Shown here one piece after another: positions 1-9,488 of a DNA stretch of 27,661 nt; position 1 is the stretch's first letter; each line of letters opens with the position of its first letter. Origin of the DNA: Bordetella parapertussis (GTDB lineage: Bacteria; Pseudomonadota; Gammaproteobacteria; Burkholderiales; Burkholderiaceae_C). The position numbers and the translations under genes are program-made. The notes beneath the pieces are model-generated. The model was not told the origin of the DNA and searched no databases. It was given only the letters and a program-made list of their open reading frames with translations. The DNA is taken from assembly GCA_945890735.1 (NCBI GenBank), contig CAMDCZ010000029.1, positions 1 through 27,661 on the forward strand, in the 5' to 3' direction.

Positions 1-24
1 AGCCACGACAATGACGAATCCCAT
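1..24 (-). CDS. 5' end of an unidentified gene running off the left edge
   Basis: On the minus strand an ATG at 24-22 opens a frame reading MGFVIVVA up to the window edge. A purine-rich GAAAGG lies about 8 bases upstream, a plausible ribosome binding site. The first residues are hydrophobic, as in a membrane anchor or signal peptide. It lies 40 bases downstream of the mltA stop on the same strand, so it could be co-transcribed. Eight codons are too few to name a family. Confidence 0.35.
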
Positions 25-64
25 GGTGGATACCTTTCGATGTTGTCGCGATATTGAGCGGCAG

Positions 65-1297
65 TCACTTAGGCCAAAGCACCCATAAGCGCAGAGGTTG
101 CTTCATGCGCCCGGCCCATTCGCCAGCTTGCCACCCGGTGCCCATGAACAAGTCGGCACGCACCGCCCCCACGATGGCGCTGCCGGTGTCTTGTGCCACC
201 ACCAAGCGCTGCACTGGCTGGGTGGGTCCTGGCGACACCAACCACAAGGGTGTGCCGTAAGGAATGCTTTGCGGGTCCACCGCGATCGAGCGGCCAGCGA
301 TCAGGGGCAAGCCTTGCGCGCCGCGCGGTCCGATGCTGGGGTCGGGCAATGCCTCTTCCCGGAAAAACACAAAGCGAGGGTTGACCCACAACAAGGCTTG
401 CACCCGCTGCGGGTTGCGCTGCACCCATGCCTTGATGCCAGGCCAAGAAGCGTCTTTGAGCTCGCCGTTGTCGAGCAACCAACGGCCAATGCTTTGGTAA
501 GGGTGTTCATTGGATGCGGCATAAGCCAGCCGAACGGTGCGCACGCTGCCATCGGCTTCGGTGATGCGCAAGCGCCCCGAGCCCTGGATCTGCAAGACCA
601 AGGCATCGACCGGGTCAGCCAGCCAGGCGATCACTTTGCCGCGCAAGGCGTTTTGCGCTTGCGGTGCTGTTTCGATTTCCTGGCGGGTGAACCACGGCTG
701 GCCAGATGGGAGTCCGGCGGGTACGGCATACAAGGGCGTGGCAAAACGGTCGTTGGGCAAGCGCTGGGCCTCGAACACCGGTTCGTAATAGCCTGTCAGC
801 AAACCATTGGCTTGACCCTCCCAGCTTTCGACCCGGTGGGCCTGCATGTTTTGCATCAACCAGTTGCGCTGGGTGGCTTCATCGGCGAGGCTCAAGCGGC
901 GGATGGAAGGACACAAGGGGGCCATGGTCGCGCCGGGGCGCTCGCAATTGGAGAGCAGCACGGCCCAAGCTTCACCCATGGGGTCGCTGCGCCAGCCGGG
1001 CAAGTCATCCCAAGGCACTGGGGTCCAGCGGCTGCGCCGCAGGTCTTTGCCCAATTCGTCTGGCGCCAGGGGTGCCATCGCCGGCGCTGTGGCGTGAGGT
1101 GGCGAGACTGCTGGCGTCGGCTCAGCGGTCACCTCAGGAACTGCGCCGGCTGGCAGGTCCGGCAGCGGCGAGCGAGATGGCTGGGGACTGGGGGGGGTTG
1201 CACAAGCAGCCAACAAAAGCAGCAATGCGCTAAGCAGGCAACGGCGCAAAACGAATACCCGTACAGTGGGGCTTGGGACAACAATGGGAAACAACAT
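65..1297 (-). CDS. mltA: Membrane-bound lytic murein transglycosylase A (MltA), lipoprotein
   Basis: Cleaves the MurNAc-GlcNAc bond of peptidoglycan, leaving 1,6-anhydro-MurNAc, from an outer-membrane lipoprotein anchor. The ATG at 1297 gives 410 residues. A leucine-rich signal sequence ends in the lipobox LLAAC, followed by a Pro/Ala-rich linker. The MltA core contains GLLTGYYEP near residue 169, and a C-terminal 3D domain contains DTGSAIVG and RADLFMGTG. Asp382 in RADLF aligns with the catalytic Asp308 of E. coli MltA, by memory of the family. Start is uncertain: from the ATG the lipobox Cys is residue 32, which is long, whereas an in-frame TTG at 1249 gives MRRCLLS and a 15-residue signal. 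Longer frames to 1636 enter the hydrolase gene and are not believed. It follows the hydrolase on the same strand after about 115 bases. Confidence 0.93.
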   Translation of the reverse strand: MLFPIVVPSPTVRVFVLRRCLLSALLLLLAACATPPSPQPSRSPLPDLPAGAVPEVTAEPTPAVSPPHATAPAMAPLAPDELGKDLRRSRWTPVPWDDLPGWRSDPMGEAWAVLLSNCERPGATMAPLCPSIRRLSLADEATQRNWLMQNMQAHRVESWEGQANGLLTGYYEPVFEAQRLPNDRFATPLYAVPAGLPSGQPWFTRQEIETAPQAQNALRGKVIAWLADPVDALVLQIQGSGRLRITEADGSVRTVRLAYAASNEHPYQSIGRWLLDNGELKDASWPGIKAWVQRNPQRVQALLWVNPRFVFFREEALPDPSIGPRGAQGLPLIAGRSIAVDPQSIPYGTPLWLVSPGPTQPVQRLVVAQDTGSAIVGAVRADLFMGTGWQAGEWAGRMKQPLRLWVLWPK

Positions 1298-1403
1298 GTG
1301 GCTGATTTTGCTTGAAGCCTTGGGCGCCGGTTTGATACTGGTATTCATTGTCTGGTGGACCATGTTCAGTGGCCGCCCCAAGGACGATGACAAAGAGCCT
1401 TGA
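1296..1403 (+). CDS. Small single-pass membrane protein (35 aa)
   Basis: A short frame from ATG 1296 to TGA 1401-1403 gives 35 residues. An in-frame ATG at 1284 would add four. The protein starts MWLILLEALGAG, has one strongly hydrophobic helix of about 20 residues ending at VWWTMFSG, then a charged tail GRPKDDDKEP. This is the layout of a bitopic inner-membrane microprotein, and I recall similar unnamed small proteins in Comamonadaceae. It occupies the mltA/hydrolase gap on the opposite strand and starts at the same point as the ATG candidate for mltA. No strong Shine-Dalgarno is visible. Function unknown. Confidence 0.5.
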   Translation: MWLILLEALGAGLILVFIVWWTMFSGRPKDDDKEP

Positions 1404-1412
1404 TGCCTTGAG

Positions 1413-2231
1413 TCAAGCTTGCGCGGGATGGAGCGCAGGCAACTGCAATCGGCGTTCACGCAGTTGCATGATGTCCAAGTCGGCCAGCACGCAGCCAGCA
1501 CCTTGGCCCAGCGAGGCCACCAACTGTCCCCATGGGTCCACCCACATGCTGTGTCCCCAGGTTTGCCGACCGTTCTCGTGCAGTCCACCTTGGGCAGCTG
1601 CACCCACCCATGCCAAGTTGTCCAATGCGCGAGCACGCATCAGCACCTCCCAATGCACAGAACCGGTGGTGTGGGTAAAGGCACTGGGCACCAAGACCAG
1701 CTCGGCACCCATGGCGGCCAACTGCTGGTAGAGCGCCGGGAAGCGCACATCGAAACAAATGCTCAATCCAATGCGCCAGGTATGGCCATCGCGTGAGGGC
1801 AGGTCAAAACAAACAGGCGTGTCGCCGGCTTGCAGCACGCGTCGTTCGTCATAGCGCTCATGGCCATTGTCAAAATGGAACAGATGGATTTTGTCGTAGC
1901 GCGCCACGCACCCGCCTTGCGGGTTGAACACCAAACAGGCATTGCGCACATGGCTGCTGTCACCCTCGATGGCCAAAGGCAAACTGCCAGCGACCAACCA
2001 CAGGCCGTGTTGTTGGGCAAGCTGAGCCAAACGGGTTTGCATTGGCCCATCACCAAAGCGTTCGGCCACCGCGAGCTTGTCCGCATCTTGCCGGCCGATC
2101 AGGCAAAAATACTCGGGCAAGACCGCCAACTCGGCGCCAGCTTGCGCGGCTTGTTGCATCAGCACACCGGCTTGGTCCAAGTTGGCCTGCACTTCACAAC
2201 CCGAGACCATCTGCAACAGCGCGGCTTTCAT
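1413..2231 (-). CDS. Carbon-nitrogen hydrolase (nitrilase superfamily, Nit-type amidase)
   Basis: 272 residues, the usual length for the Nit branch of the nitrilase superfamily. The Glu-Lys-Cys triad is visible: Glu40 in LPEYF, Lys114 in YDKIHLF and Cys159 in SICFDVRFP. The pattern HTTGSVHWEVLMRARA followed by an AAQGG strand is typical of the Nit2/YbeM group. That group hydrolyses omega-amides such as deaminated glutathione as metabolite repair in the cytoplasm. The family is certain, but the substrate is inferred from subgroup resemblance only. The start codon overlaps the yhdP stop in a four-base ATGA arrangement, so the two genes are almost certainly translated from one message. Confidence 0.92.
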   Translation of the reverse strand: MKAALLQMVSGCEVQANLDQAGVLMQQAAQAGAELAVLPEYFCLIGRQDADKLAVAERFGDGPMQTRLAQLAQQHGLWLVAGSLPLAIEGDSSHVRNACLVFNPQGGCVARYDKIHLFHFDNGHERYDERRVLQAGDTPVCFDLPSRDGHTWRIGLSICFDVRFPALYQQLAAMGAELVLVPSAFTHTTGSVHWEVLMRARALDNLAWVGAAAQGGLHENGRQTWGHSMWVDPWGQLVASLGQGAGCVLADLDIMQLRERRLQLPALHPAQA

Positions 2232-5200
2232 GGCTTGGCTGGCGCGGGGGGAGGCGCTTCGGTCTTGGTCACCTTGGGCTCCTTCCAGGAACCCTGGACG
2301 CGGAACTCTTGGGTGGCCGATTTGATCAGCGGTCGGCGCAAGAAATACTGCGCCAAGAAACTGGTGATGCCCACCACCGGGTTGATGGCCGAGTAAAACA
2401 AGGAAGCCGTGCCCGCATTGAGTTCGGGCACCATCACCACCTTGATGTCTTGGGTTTCACGCTGAATGTCCGCGCTACCCTCCATCAACACCGCCGCACT
2501 CACGCCTTTCATCTGCAAATTGGTGGTGCTGGCAATGCTTTGCTGAATGAAGACATCGCCACGCACAAAATCAAACGCGAAGCCCTCACTGAACACATCA
2601 CTGAAGTCGAGCATCAAGCGGCGCGGCAGCGACTGCAAACTGAGCACCCCAAGCAAGCGCGACACGCCCGGCTCGGCTTTGAGGAACTGTCCACGCTCGA
2701 TGTTGACGTTGAACTGGCCGCTCATGGTTTTGTAATCAGGGGAAAACGGCGAACCCTGCCAACCGACTTGCCCGATCATGCGCCCCTTGCCATTGCGGAT
2801 CGCCCCTTTGTAGCCAAAGCGCTCCAGCAAATCCCCACTGTCTTGGATTTGCAACGTGAAGTCGAGTTGTGAGCGCTTGGCTGCGGCATTGCCAGGCCCG
2901 CCCCACTGACCTTTGCTGACAAAGCTGGCCTCAGGCATGGTCAGGTTGAGCTTGTTGAGTACCCACTCGCGCGAGCCGGTCGCGCTGGTGCGCGCGAAGC
3001 CGTCGATTTCTGCCCGACCCATGTCAATGCCGCGCAATTCCAAGTTGTCAACCACGATGTCCAACGCAGGCATGTCTTTGGGTGAGTCGGCCATGGCGCT
3101 CTCGACCTCTTCGAGCACCGAGGGGGGAACCTTCAAATGGCTCAAACGGGCGACCAAACGCGCGCCCTCACCGTTGTCACCCGGCCGGTATTCCGCGTTG
3201 CCTTGCAACTCCGTGGCCTTGGCCTGGATGCGCCAGGTCTTTGCCTGCTTGTCAGCCGTGGCTTGCACAGCATGAAAGCTGCGACCCAACCAGGTCATCT
3301 CAGCGGTGTTGATCTCGACACGGGTGGGCAGGTAAGCCTGCCAAGGATGACGCAGCGGGCCAGCGCGTGGACCATCGTCACCCAGCCACGGGCCCAGGGC
3401 TTGTTGCCAATCGTCAACATTGACTTGCGGGTGCCGCACCTGTAAGACCACGCTGTTGTCTGCTGGCGCTTTGCTGCCCAGCACTTGGCCGACTTGTATT
3501 TGCCCTTGCAGTACCTTGGGCAAGGTGCTGCCGCCATCGTGGACGAAGTTGAGTGAGAGCACCTGTGCCAAGCTGGCTTGGAAGCGCGACATGTTGGGGC
3601 TGCCCTTGCCGCTGGTTCGCAACACTTCCGAGTCAATGCGCAAGGGCCACAGAGCGTCCTTGGGTTTGTCCATGGGTGCGGGCAAGTCCAGCCCCATGCC
3701 TTGCAGGTTGCTGCTGACCGAATACACCACCTGACCTTGTTGCAGGCCCAAACTGGCCACGTACTGGGTGCTGCCATGCATGGCCGTGGTCATGGCGTTG
3801 AGGCCGCTCAACTCGGGCGCTTGGCGCAACGCGTCAGCGCTGATGTTGCCTTGCAAACTCAAGCGACTTGGGCCTTCGGTGTCACTGTCGAAAAAACGCA
3901 GCGCACCATCGAGCTTGGCGTCTCCACCCATAAAGCGCATCCGCACCCCATGGGCGCTCACACCGGCGTCGTTGTAATGGACCGTGCCGCGCGCCTTGTA
4001 GAAGCGGGGCAAGCTGGGCGACCATTGCACATCGTTGCCAGCAAGTGCCACCGTGCCTTGCACCCGGGACAAGGCCAGGTTGTTCAGTGGCAGGCTCAGG
4101 TTGATCTGGTGCTCGGCCACACCGTTGGCAGTGACTTCGCCCAAGTAGCGGCCCACTTTGTCTGCCAACGGCGCGTTGTTGACCATCTGCAAAGCGTCGC
4201 TCAGATTGCCTTTGAGCTGGGCCTGGACTTCAATCAGGATGTCGCTCAGGTCGTTGATTTGCACCTCGAGCTTGGGCACTTGCAACAGCCCGCCGGCGCC
4301 GATGCGAGCCGCTTGTGACTTGACCGATAAACGGTTGCGGTTGATTTGCAATTCACCCGCCATTTGTTGCAAAGCGGGCCAAACCAGCGGGTCTCGCTTG
4401 CCAAACGGGGTGGCAGCTGGGCCAGGCACATACTGAAAGCTGGCTTGTTGAAAAGGTGCGTTGACCGTGAACACGCCCTCACTGGCTTTGACAAACGGAA
4501 AGTTGTCCAAGCTGCCCTGCATGGTCACCTGCGCTTTGGTAAATTGGCCGGCACCGATGGCATCACGCAGGTAATACCGCGCTTGTGCATCCATCGCTTT
4601 GGGCAAATAGCGGTGCAGGGATTTGGCTTCCAATTTCTGCACCTGCACCTGCAAGTCCAAGTGCCCCAGGGGTTGTGCACTCGAGCCTTGCTTCCAGGTC
4701 AGGCCAAACTCACCTTGCGCAAACTCGTTTTGCAGCTGTGCTTGTTGGATGGTCAAGACCCATCGTTGGTCTTGCTGCGCCCAAGACACCTCGCCTTTGA
4801 GCTTGTGCAGACCAATGCGAGGCTCCTCCAACCAGTCGACCAAGGACAAGCTGCCGTCGGTCACCTCCACTTCGGCTTGGCCGCCATGCTCATTGACCAG
4901 AAACTGCACCTGGGCGGCTTGTGCACCCGGCCACCACCAAGCCTGAGGCGGGCTGTTGGGGGCAGACGATTGCAGCTCCAAATCCTTGATGTGGCCCTTG
5001 GCGGTGAACTGCAGGCCAGGGGTGTGGGCATCAAACCAGCGCAGGTCCAAGCCCAGCAACTGTCCGTGTGGTTGGGCTTGACGCAGGGCTTCGCGCAAGT
5101 TGGCATGCAGGGGCATGTGCTCTGTCAGGCGCGTCAGCACACCCAAAGACACGGTGTCTAATTGCAATTCCCCCGCCTTGGCGAACAACTCGCCTTCATT

Positions 5201-6235
5201 GCGCCAAGCCAAGCGCATCTTGCCGCTGGTCCAGGCCTCACCATCGGCCATGGTGATCCTCACGTCTTCGGTGCGCAGCACGTGGCCCACACCGTCGATC
5301 CAGTCTTGCCAATGCACCCGGCCTGCAATCTCGCTGACATCGGCAATGGCTTGTTGTCCGCTGGCTTGCCACTGCAGGTTGTTCAGGGCCAGGTCCAGCG
5401 TGGGGTTGCGCAACTTGCCCTGGTCCACGTCCACCCACAGCCTGGCCCAGCCCTGGCCCGCCTTCCAATGGCCCATCGGCGCCAGGGCTTGCAGCTGACT
5501 GGCCATCGGCGCCAAGTCCAGCTGCGGCAGCTGCGCATAGACCGAGCCCTTCCAGGTGGTCACGTCACTGGCATGTCGGCTGAAAAAAGGCTGGGTGAAT
5601 TGGCCTTGCAAGCTCACGCGCTGCCCCCATTCGCTGGGTGGGTTGGCATCGAGTCGCCAATCATGGCTGCGCAAGCCATTGCGCATCGCCAACCGAAGCT
5701 CGGTGAAGTCCACTGGGGCCAGTTGGTTGAAATCATCCACCCAACGCAGCCTGCCTTGGCTGACCAGCAAGTTGGGCTGGGTCAGCAACCAGTCGGCCCA
5801 TGCGGAGGCTTCCCCACTTTGGACCCGCACCCCGGCAACTTGCCAGTGCCCGTCGGCCGTGCGCTTGACCTCCAACTCGGCGCCCTCAAGCTCGATGCTC
5901 TCCAGGGACATGCGCAGCAAAGAAGCAGGTGTCAAGCTCGCGCGTACCACTGGCAAACGCAATACCTGCTCACCCTGGGCATTGCGCACCACAAAATCAC
6001 GCAACTCAAACGAAGGTACCCAGCCATCCGAGATCGCGTTCAATTCACCAATGCTGACTTGCACGTCCCAGGCCTTGGCAGCCATGGCTTCCAACTGGGG
6101 CCGCCAATCGATGATTCGCGGCACAATCAAAACATGCAATGCAAAGCTAGCCCCCAGCAGCAGCAGCCAAGCACCCATGACCAACCACAACAGCCATTTA
6201 GACAACCTGACGAACCACCGCAAACCTGCGGGCAT
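2228..6235 (-). CDS. yhdP: YhdP/AsmA-like envelope protein (TIGR02099 family)
   Basis: A very long protein, 1335 residues from ATG 6235. It has a single N-terminal membrane helix (about residues 13-36, rich in Leu/Trp), then a short segment VPRIIDWRPQLEAMA typical of AsmA-like proteins. A long beta-rich periplasmic body follows, ending in the conserved region around QSLPRRLMLDFSDVF and an AsmA-type C-terminus (VGITSFLAQYFLRRPL). Proteins of this family form bridge-like grooves thought to carry phospholipid from inner to outer membrane, which is family knowledge. The start is uncertain: neither ATG 6235 nor an in-frame TTG at 6283 (1351 residues) has a clear ribosome binding site. The frame extending to 6475 runs into glnE and is not used. 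It is divergent from glnE and coupled to the downstream hydrolase. Confidence 0.9.
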   Translation of the reverse strand: MPAGLRWFVRLSKWLLWLVMGAWLLLLGASFALHVLIVPRIIDWRPQLEAMAAKAWDVQVSIGELNAISDGWVPSFELRDFVVRNAQGEQVLRLPVVRASLTPASLLRMSLESIELEGAELEVKRTADGHWQVAGVRVQSGEASAWADWLLTQPNLLVSQGRLRWVDDFNQLAPVDFTELRLAMRNGLRSHDWRLDANPPSEWGQRVSLQGQFTQPFFSRHASDVTTWKGSVYAQLPQLDLAPMASQLQALAPMGHWKAGQGWARLWVDVDQGKLRNPTLDLALNNLQWQASGQQAIADVSEIAGRVHWQDWIDGVGHVLRTEDVRITMADGEAWTSGKMRLAWRNEGELFAKAGELQLDTVSLGVLTRLTEHMPLHANLREALRQAQPHGQLLGLDLRWFDAHTPGLQFTAKGHIKDLELQSSAPNSPPQAWWWPGAQAAQVQFLVNEHGGQAEVEVTDGSLSLVDWLEEPRIGLHKLKGEVSWAQQDQRWVLTIQQAQLQNEFAQGEFGLTWKQGSSAQPLGHLDLQVQVQKLEAKSLHRYLPKAMDAQARYYLRDAIGAGQFTKAQVTMQGSLDNFPFVKASEGVFTVNAPFQQASFQYVPGPAATPFGKRDPLVWPALQQMAGELQINRNRLSVKSQAARIGAGGLLQVPKLEVQINDLSDILIEVQAQLKGNLSDALQMVNNAPLADKVGRYLGEVTANGVAEHQINLSLPLNNLALSRVQGTVALAGNDVQWSPSLPRFYKARGTVHYNDAGVSAHGVRMRFMGGDAKLDGALRFFDSDTEGPSRLSLQGNISADALRQAPELSGLNAMTTAMHGSTQYVASLGLQQGQVVYSVSSNLQGMGLDLPAPMDKPKDALWPLRIDSEVLRTSGKGSPNMSRFQASLAQVLSLNFVHDGGSTLPKVLQGQIQVGQVLGSKAPADNSVVLQVRHPQVNVDDWQQALGPWLGDDGPRAGPLRHPWQAYLPTRVEINTAEMTWLGRSFHAVQATADKQAKTWRIQAKATELQGNAEYRPGDNGEGARLVARLSHLKVPPSVLEEVESAMADSPKDMPALDIVVDNLELRGIDMGRAEIDGFARTSATGSREWVLNKLNLTMPEASFVSKGQWGGPGNAAAKRSQLDFTLQIQDSGDLLERFGYKGAIRNGKGRMIGQVGWQGSPFSPDYKTMSGQFNVNIERGQFLKAEPGVSRLLGVLSLQSLPRRLMLDFSDVFSEGFAFDFVRGDVFIQQSIASTTNLQMKGVSAAVLMEGSADIQRETQDIKVVMVPELNAGTASLFYSAINPVVGITSFLAQYFLRRPLIKSATQEFRVQGSWKEPKVTKTEAPPPAPAKP

Positions 6236-6334
6236 GGGTTTGACCGCGGGCGTGGTGTCGGGCGTGGGGGCATGTGTGTTCAAGCTGCTTGAATTATCAC
6301 AGGCATTCCAGCCAAACGCGCTGCGACAGCCCGC

Positions 6335-9022
6335 ATGAGCCAGCCTGCTTTGCGCGCTTGTGACCACGCTCGGTTGGTGCAGCGGCTTCGCCGCCGCTAT
6401 GCCAATCAACTGCACCTGTTGCCGCCAGGTTCCCCCACCCCGGCGCTGTTGGCACAGGGTTTTGCGGCCCTGCAAACGCCCTACCCGGGCTTGGAGGACC
6501 GGCTGCGGGTCTTACGCCAATTGGTGATGGAGCGCTTGGCGGTGCTCGACTGTGAGCAGCATGCGCCTTTGGCGGTGGTCACCCAAGCCATGACCTGGCT
6601 GGCTGAATTCAGCTTGCATGCGGCGCAGCAAGAGGCGATGGCGCGCGCGGCCTTGCGACACGGTCTGCCACAACGCGCCGACGGTCAAGCCGCCCAACTT
6701 TGGATCGTGGGCATGGGCAAACTCGGTGCGGCCGAATTGAATGTGTCCAGCGACATCGATTTGATCTACGTGTATGACGAAGATGGCGACACCCTGGGTC
6801 TGCCCGATGGCACTGGGGTGGTCAGCAACCAGGTCTTTTTTGACCGCATGGTCAAACATATTCATAGCCTGATTGGTGAAACCACCGAACACGGGTTTGT
6901 TTTTCGCATGGACCTGGCGCTTCGCCCCAATGGCGAATCAGGTCCCAGCGTGCTGTCTTTGGCAGCATTGGAGGAATATTTCCAAGTGCAAGGCCGCGAA
7001 TGGGAGCGCTTGGCCTGGCTCAAGGCGCGCGTGGTGGCCCCCATGGCGTGCATGGACCAAGTACCTGCGCTGCGCGAGATCATCACGCCATTTGTGTTTC
7101 GCCGCTACCTGGACTACAACGTGTTTGAGGCTTTGCGGGTGCTGCACCAGCAAATCCGGCACCAGTCGCAACGGCGCAGCGCCAGCCGGCCTGAGCGCGC
7201 CAATGACGTCAAGCTTGGCCGCGGGGGGATTCGGGAGATCGAGTTCACGGTGCAACTGTTGCAAGTCGTGCGCGGCGGTCAGTTTCCCGAGTTGCGCATG
7301 CGCCCCACGCTGGAGGCCTTGCAAGCGGTGGTGCAGGCACGCTTGATGCCCACAGACACCGCGCAGGCCTTGCGTCAAGCGTATGTGTTTTTGCGCCAGG
7401 TTGAACACCGTATCCAGTATTTGGATGACCAGCAGACACACCAACTGCCGACCGATGCCCCGGACTTGCTCTGGATCGCCCAGACCCTGGGTTTTGAGCA
7501 GACCGAAGACTTTCTGGCGCAACTCGCGGTGCACCGTACCCAGGTCGCGCAAGAGTTTGAACGCCTGCTGCGCCAAGAAGGCGACGCGCCAGCCGCTGAC
7601 CAAGCCGCGGCAACACCGACCGATTTCGAGGTGCTGCTCGAAGGCCTGAGCCCTGCCTTGCATGAACGGATTGCACGCTGGCCAGCGCTGCCCCGGGTGC
7701 GCGCATTGCGTGACGACGCGCTGCAGCGCTTGCTCAAGCTGGTGCAACGCACCCAACAATGGGTCAGCCAAGGTCTGGTGAGCCAGACCGCTGCCGTGCG
7801 CTGGAGCGATTGGATGGAGCCACTGTTGCGGCGCGACACCTATTTGGCCTTGCTGCTCGAACGGCCCCAGGTCCATGCACAGTTGTTGCGACTGCTGGGG
7901 GCAGCGCGGTGGCCCGCACGCTATTTGATCCAACACCCTGGCGTGATCGACGAACTGGCTGACCCCAGCATGCTTGACGAGCGGTTTGATCCCGTGCTTT
8001 TTCAGCGCAACATCGAGGCTCGCTTGAGCGCCCTGCAAGCGGGCCATGGTGACGATGATGAGAGCTTGCTCAATGTGCTTCGCCGAGCCCACCATGCGGA
8101 ACTGTTTCTGACCTTGGCGCGCGACTTGGAGGGACGCCTGAGTGTGGAACAGGTCGCCGATGACCTGAGTGCCTTGGCCGACACGGTGGTGGCGATTGCA
8201 GCGCACTGTGTCTGGTCGCGTTTGAAAACCCGTCACCGTGACAGCCCTTGCTTTGCCATCATTGGCTATGGCAAGTGGGGCGGCAAGGAACTGGGCTATG
8301 GCAGCGACTTGGACATTGTGTTTGTCTTTCAAGACGAGCACCCGTCGGCGAACGAAATTTATGCGCAGTTCGCGCGCAAGCTCATTCAATGGCTGACCCT
8401 GAAAACCGGCGAAGGCGATCTGTATGAAATTGACACGGCGCTGCGCCCCAATGGCAGCTCAGGCTTGCTGGTGAGCCGCTTGGACGCGTTTGCCGATTAC
8501 CAAAGCCAGCGCGGCAACAACACCGCTTGGGTGTGGGAGCACCAGGCCATGACGCGTGCGCGGTTTTGTGTCGGTGACCCGCAGTTGCGTGAACCGTTTG
8601 AGCATGTGCGCCGCCAAGTGCTGTGTGCGCCGCGCGACCTGGCTGCCTTGGCACAAGACATCACGGCCATGCGCGAGAAGATGCGTGCCGCCCATCCCGT
8701 GCCCAGCGGTTTGTTTGACTTCAAACACAGCCAAGGCGGCATGATCGATGCGGAGTTTGCAGTCCAGTACCTGGTGTTGGCACATGCCCATGCCCATCCT
8801 GCTTTGCAAGACAACGTTGGCAACATCGCCTTGCTGTTGCGGGCGGAGTCAGCTGGCTTGCTGCCCCAAGGCGTGGGCAGCGCTGCGGCCGATGCCTACC
8901 GCGGCTTGCGCCAGTTGCAGCATCAAGCGCGTCTGGATGAACAAGCAGGCCGCGTGGCTGCGCCCGCGGTGGCGCAGGCGGCGGCTGCGGTCATGGCTTT
9001 GTGGCGGTTTGTATTTGCTTGA
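6335..9022 (+). CDS. glnE: Bifunctional glutamine synthetase adenylyltransferase/adenylyl-removing enzyme
   Basis: 895 residues, slightly shorter than the roughly 946 of E. coli GlnE. It adenylylates and deadenylylates glutamine synthetase according to PII and glutamine signals. Two nucleotidyltransferase domains are plain. The N-terminal adenylyl-removing domain has GMGKLG at 126-131 and SSDIDL at 138-143. The C-terminal adenylyltransferase domain has GYGKWGGKELGYGSD with the metal-binding GSDLD at 656-660. Each is followed by the family pattern ALRPNGxSG. The start at 6335 is the first ATG of the frame. The 3' end overlaps the convergent rfaE2 by 32 bases. Confidence 0.97.
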   Translation: MSQPALRACDHARLVQRLRRRYANQLHLLPPGSPTPALLAQGFAALQTPYPGLEDRLRVLRQLVMERLAVLDCEQHAPLAVVTQAMTWLAEFSLHAAQQEAMARAALRHGLPQRADGQAAQLWIVGMGKLGAAELNVSSDIDLIYVYDEDGDTLGLPDGTGVVSNQVFFDRMVKHIHSLIGETTEHGFVFRMDLALRPNGESGPSVLSLAALEEYFQVQGREWERLAWLKARVVAPMACMDQVPALREIITPFVFRRYLDYNVFEALRVLHQQIRHQSQRRSASRPERANDVKLGRGGIREIEFTVQLLQVVRGGQFPELRMRPTLEALQAVVQARLMPTDTAQALRQAYVFLRQVEHRIQYLDDQQTHQLPTDAPDLLWIAQTLGFEQTEDFLAQLAVHRTQVAQEFERLLRQEGDAPAADQAAATPTDFEVLLEGLSPALHERIARWPALPRVRALRDDALQRLLKLVQRTQQWVSQGLVSQTAAVRWSDWMEPLLRRDTYLALLLERPQVHAQLLRLLGAARWPARYLIQHPGVIDELADPSMLDERFDPVLFQRNIEARLSALQAGHGDDDESLLNVLRRAHHAELFLTLARDLEGRLSVEQVADDLSALADTVVAIAAHCVWSRLKTRHRDSPCFAIIGYGKWGGKELGYGSDLDIVFVFQDEHPSANEIYAQFARKLIQWLTLKTGEGDLYEIDTALRPNGSSGLLVSRLDAFADYQSQRGNNTAWVWEHQAMTRARFCVGDPQLREPFEHVRRQVLCAPRDLAALAQDITAMREKMRAAHPVPSGLFDFKHSQGGMIDAEFAVQYLVLAHAHAHPALQDNVGNIALLLRAESAGLLPQGVGSAAADAYRGLRQLQHQARLDEQAGRVAAPAVAQAAAAVMALWRFVFA

Positions 9023-9488
9023 CCAGCGCCGTGGTGGAGTAGCCATCCACAAAAGGAATGGCCTGAGCGCGGCCACCGTAGGCCAACACCACCTGTGTTT
9101 CAGCCAGCACCGACATGTCGTAATCCCCGCCTTTGACCAGCACATCGGGACGCAGCTCGGTGATCAATGCCAAAGGCGTGTCTTCCTCGAACCAGGTGAC
9201 CAAGCTGACCGACTCGAGCGCGGCGATCAACAGCGCACGGTCAGCTTCATTGTTCAATGGGCGGTTGGGCCCTTTGCCCAGGCGGCGCGCAGAGGCGTCG
9301 CTGTTCAAACCCACCACCAAACTCGCACCCAGTTGCCGCGCTTGGTCCAGGTAGGTGGCATGGCCCCGGTGCAGCACATCAAACACGCCGTTGGTGAAGA
9401 CCACCGGCCCTTGCTGGCGCAAGGTCTGAACCGCCAGGGCGGCTTGGTTACGGGGGCAGAGCTTGCGACCCAGGTGCAACTCAGCCAT
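8991..9488 (-). CDS. rfaE2: D-glycero-beta-D-manno-heptose 1-phosphate adenylyltransferase
   Basis: 165 residues from ATG 9488. This is the stand-alone equivalent of the C-terminal domain of E. coli HldE. It makes ADP-D,D-heptose from heptose-1-phosphate and ATP for the lipopolysaccharide inner core. The cytidylyltransferase-like fold is shown by FTNGVFDVLHRGH, with HxGH at residues 40-43, by VVGLNSDASARRLGKG, and by the C-terminal GYSTTALV nucleotide loop. The upstream extension of the frame lies inside litR and is rejected. The start overlaps the litR stop by 8 bases, so it is probably translated from the litR transcript. The last 32 bases overlap glnE on the other strand. Confidence 0.95.
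   Translation of the reverse strand: MAELHLGRKLCPRNQAALAVQTLRQQGPVVFTNGVFDVLHRGHATYLDQARQLGASLVVGLNSDASARRLGKGPNRPLNNEADRALLIAALESVSLVTWFEEDTPLALITELRPDVLVKGGDYDMSVLAETQVVLAYGGRAQAIPFVDGYSTTALVKQIQTATKP

Noticed and set aside
98..1315. Long plus-strand open frame (405 aa) opposite mltA
   Set aside because: Mirror of a G+C-rich gene; low-complexity Ala/Gly/Arg content, no domain, and mltA with clear motifs lies on the other strand.
6938..8389. 483-aa minus-strand open frame inside glnE
   Set aside because: GlnE has both nucleotidyltransferase domains intact across this span, and the opposite frame has no recognisable feature.
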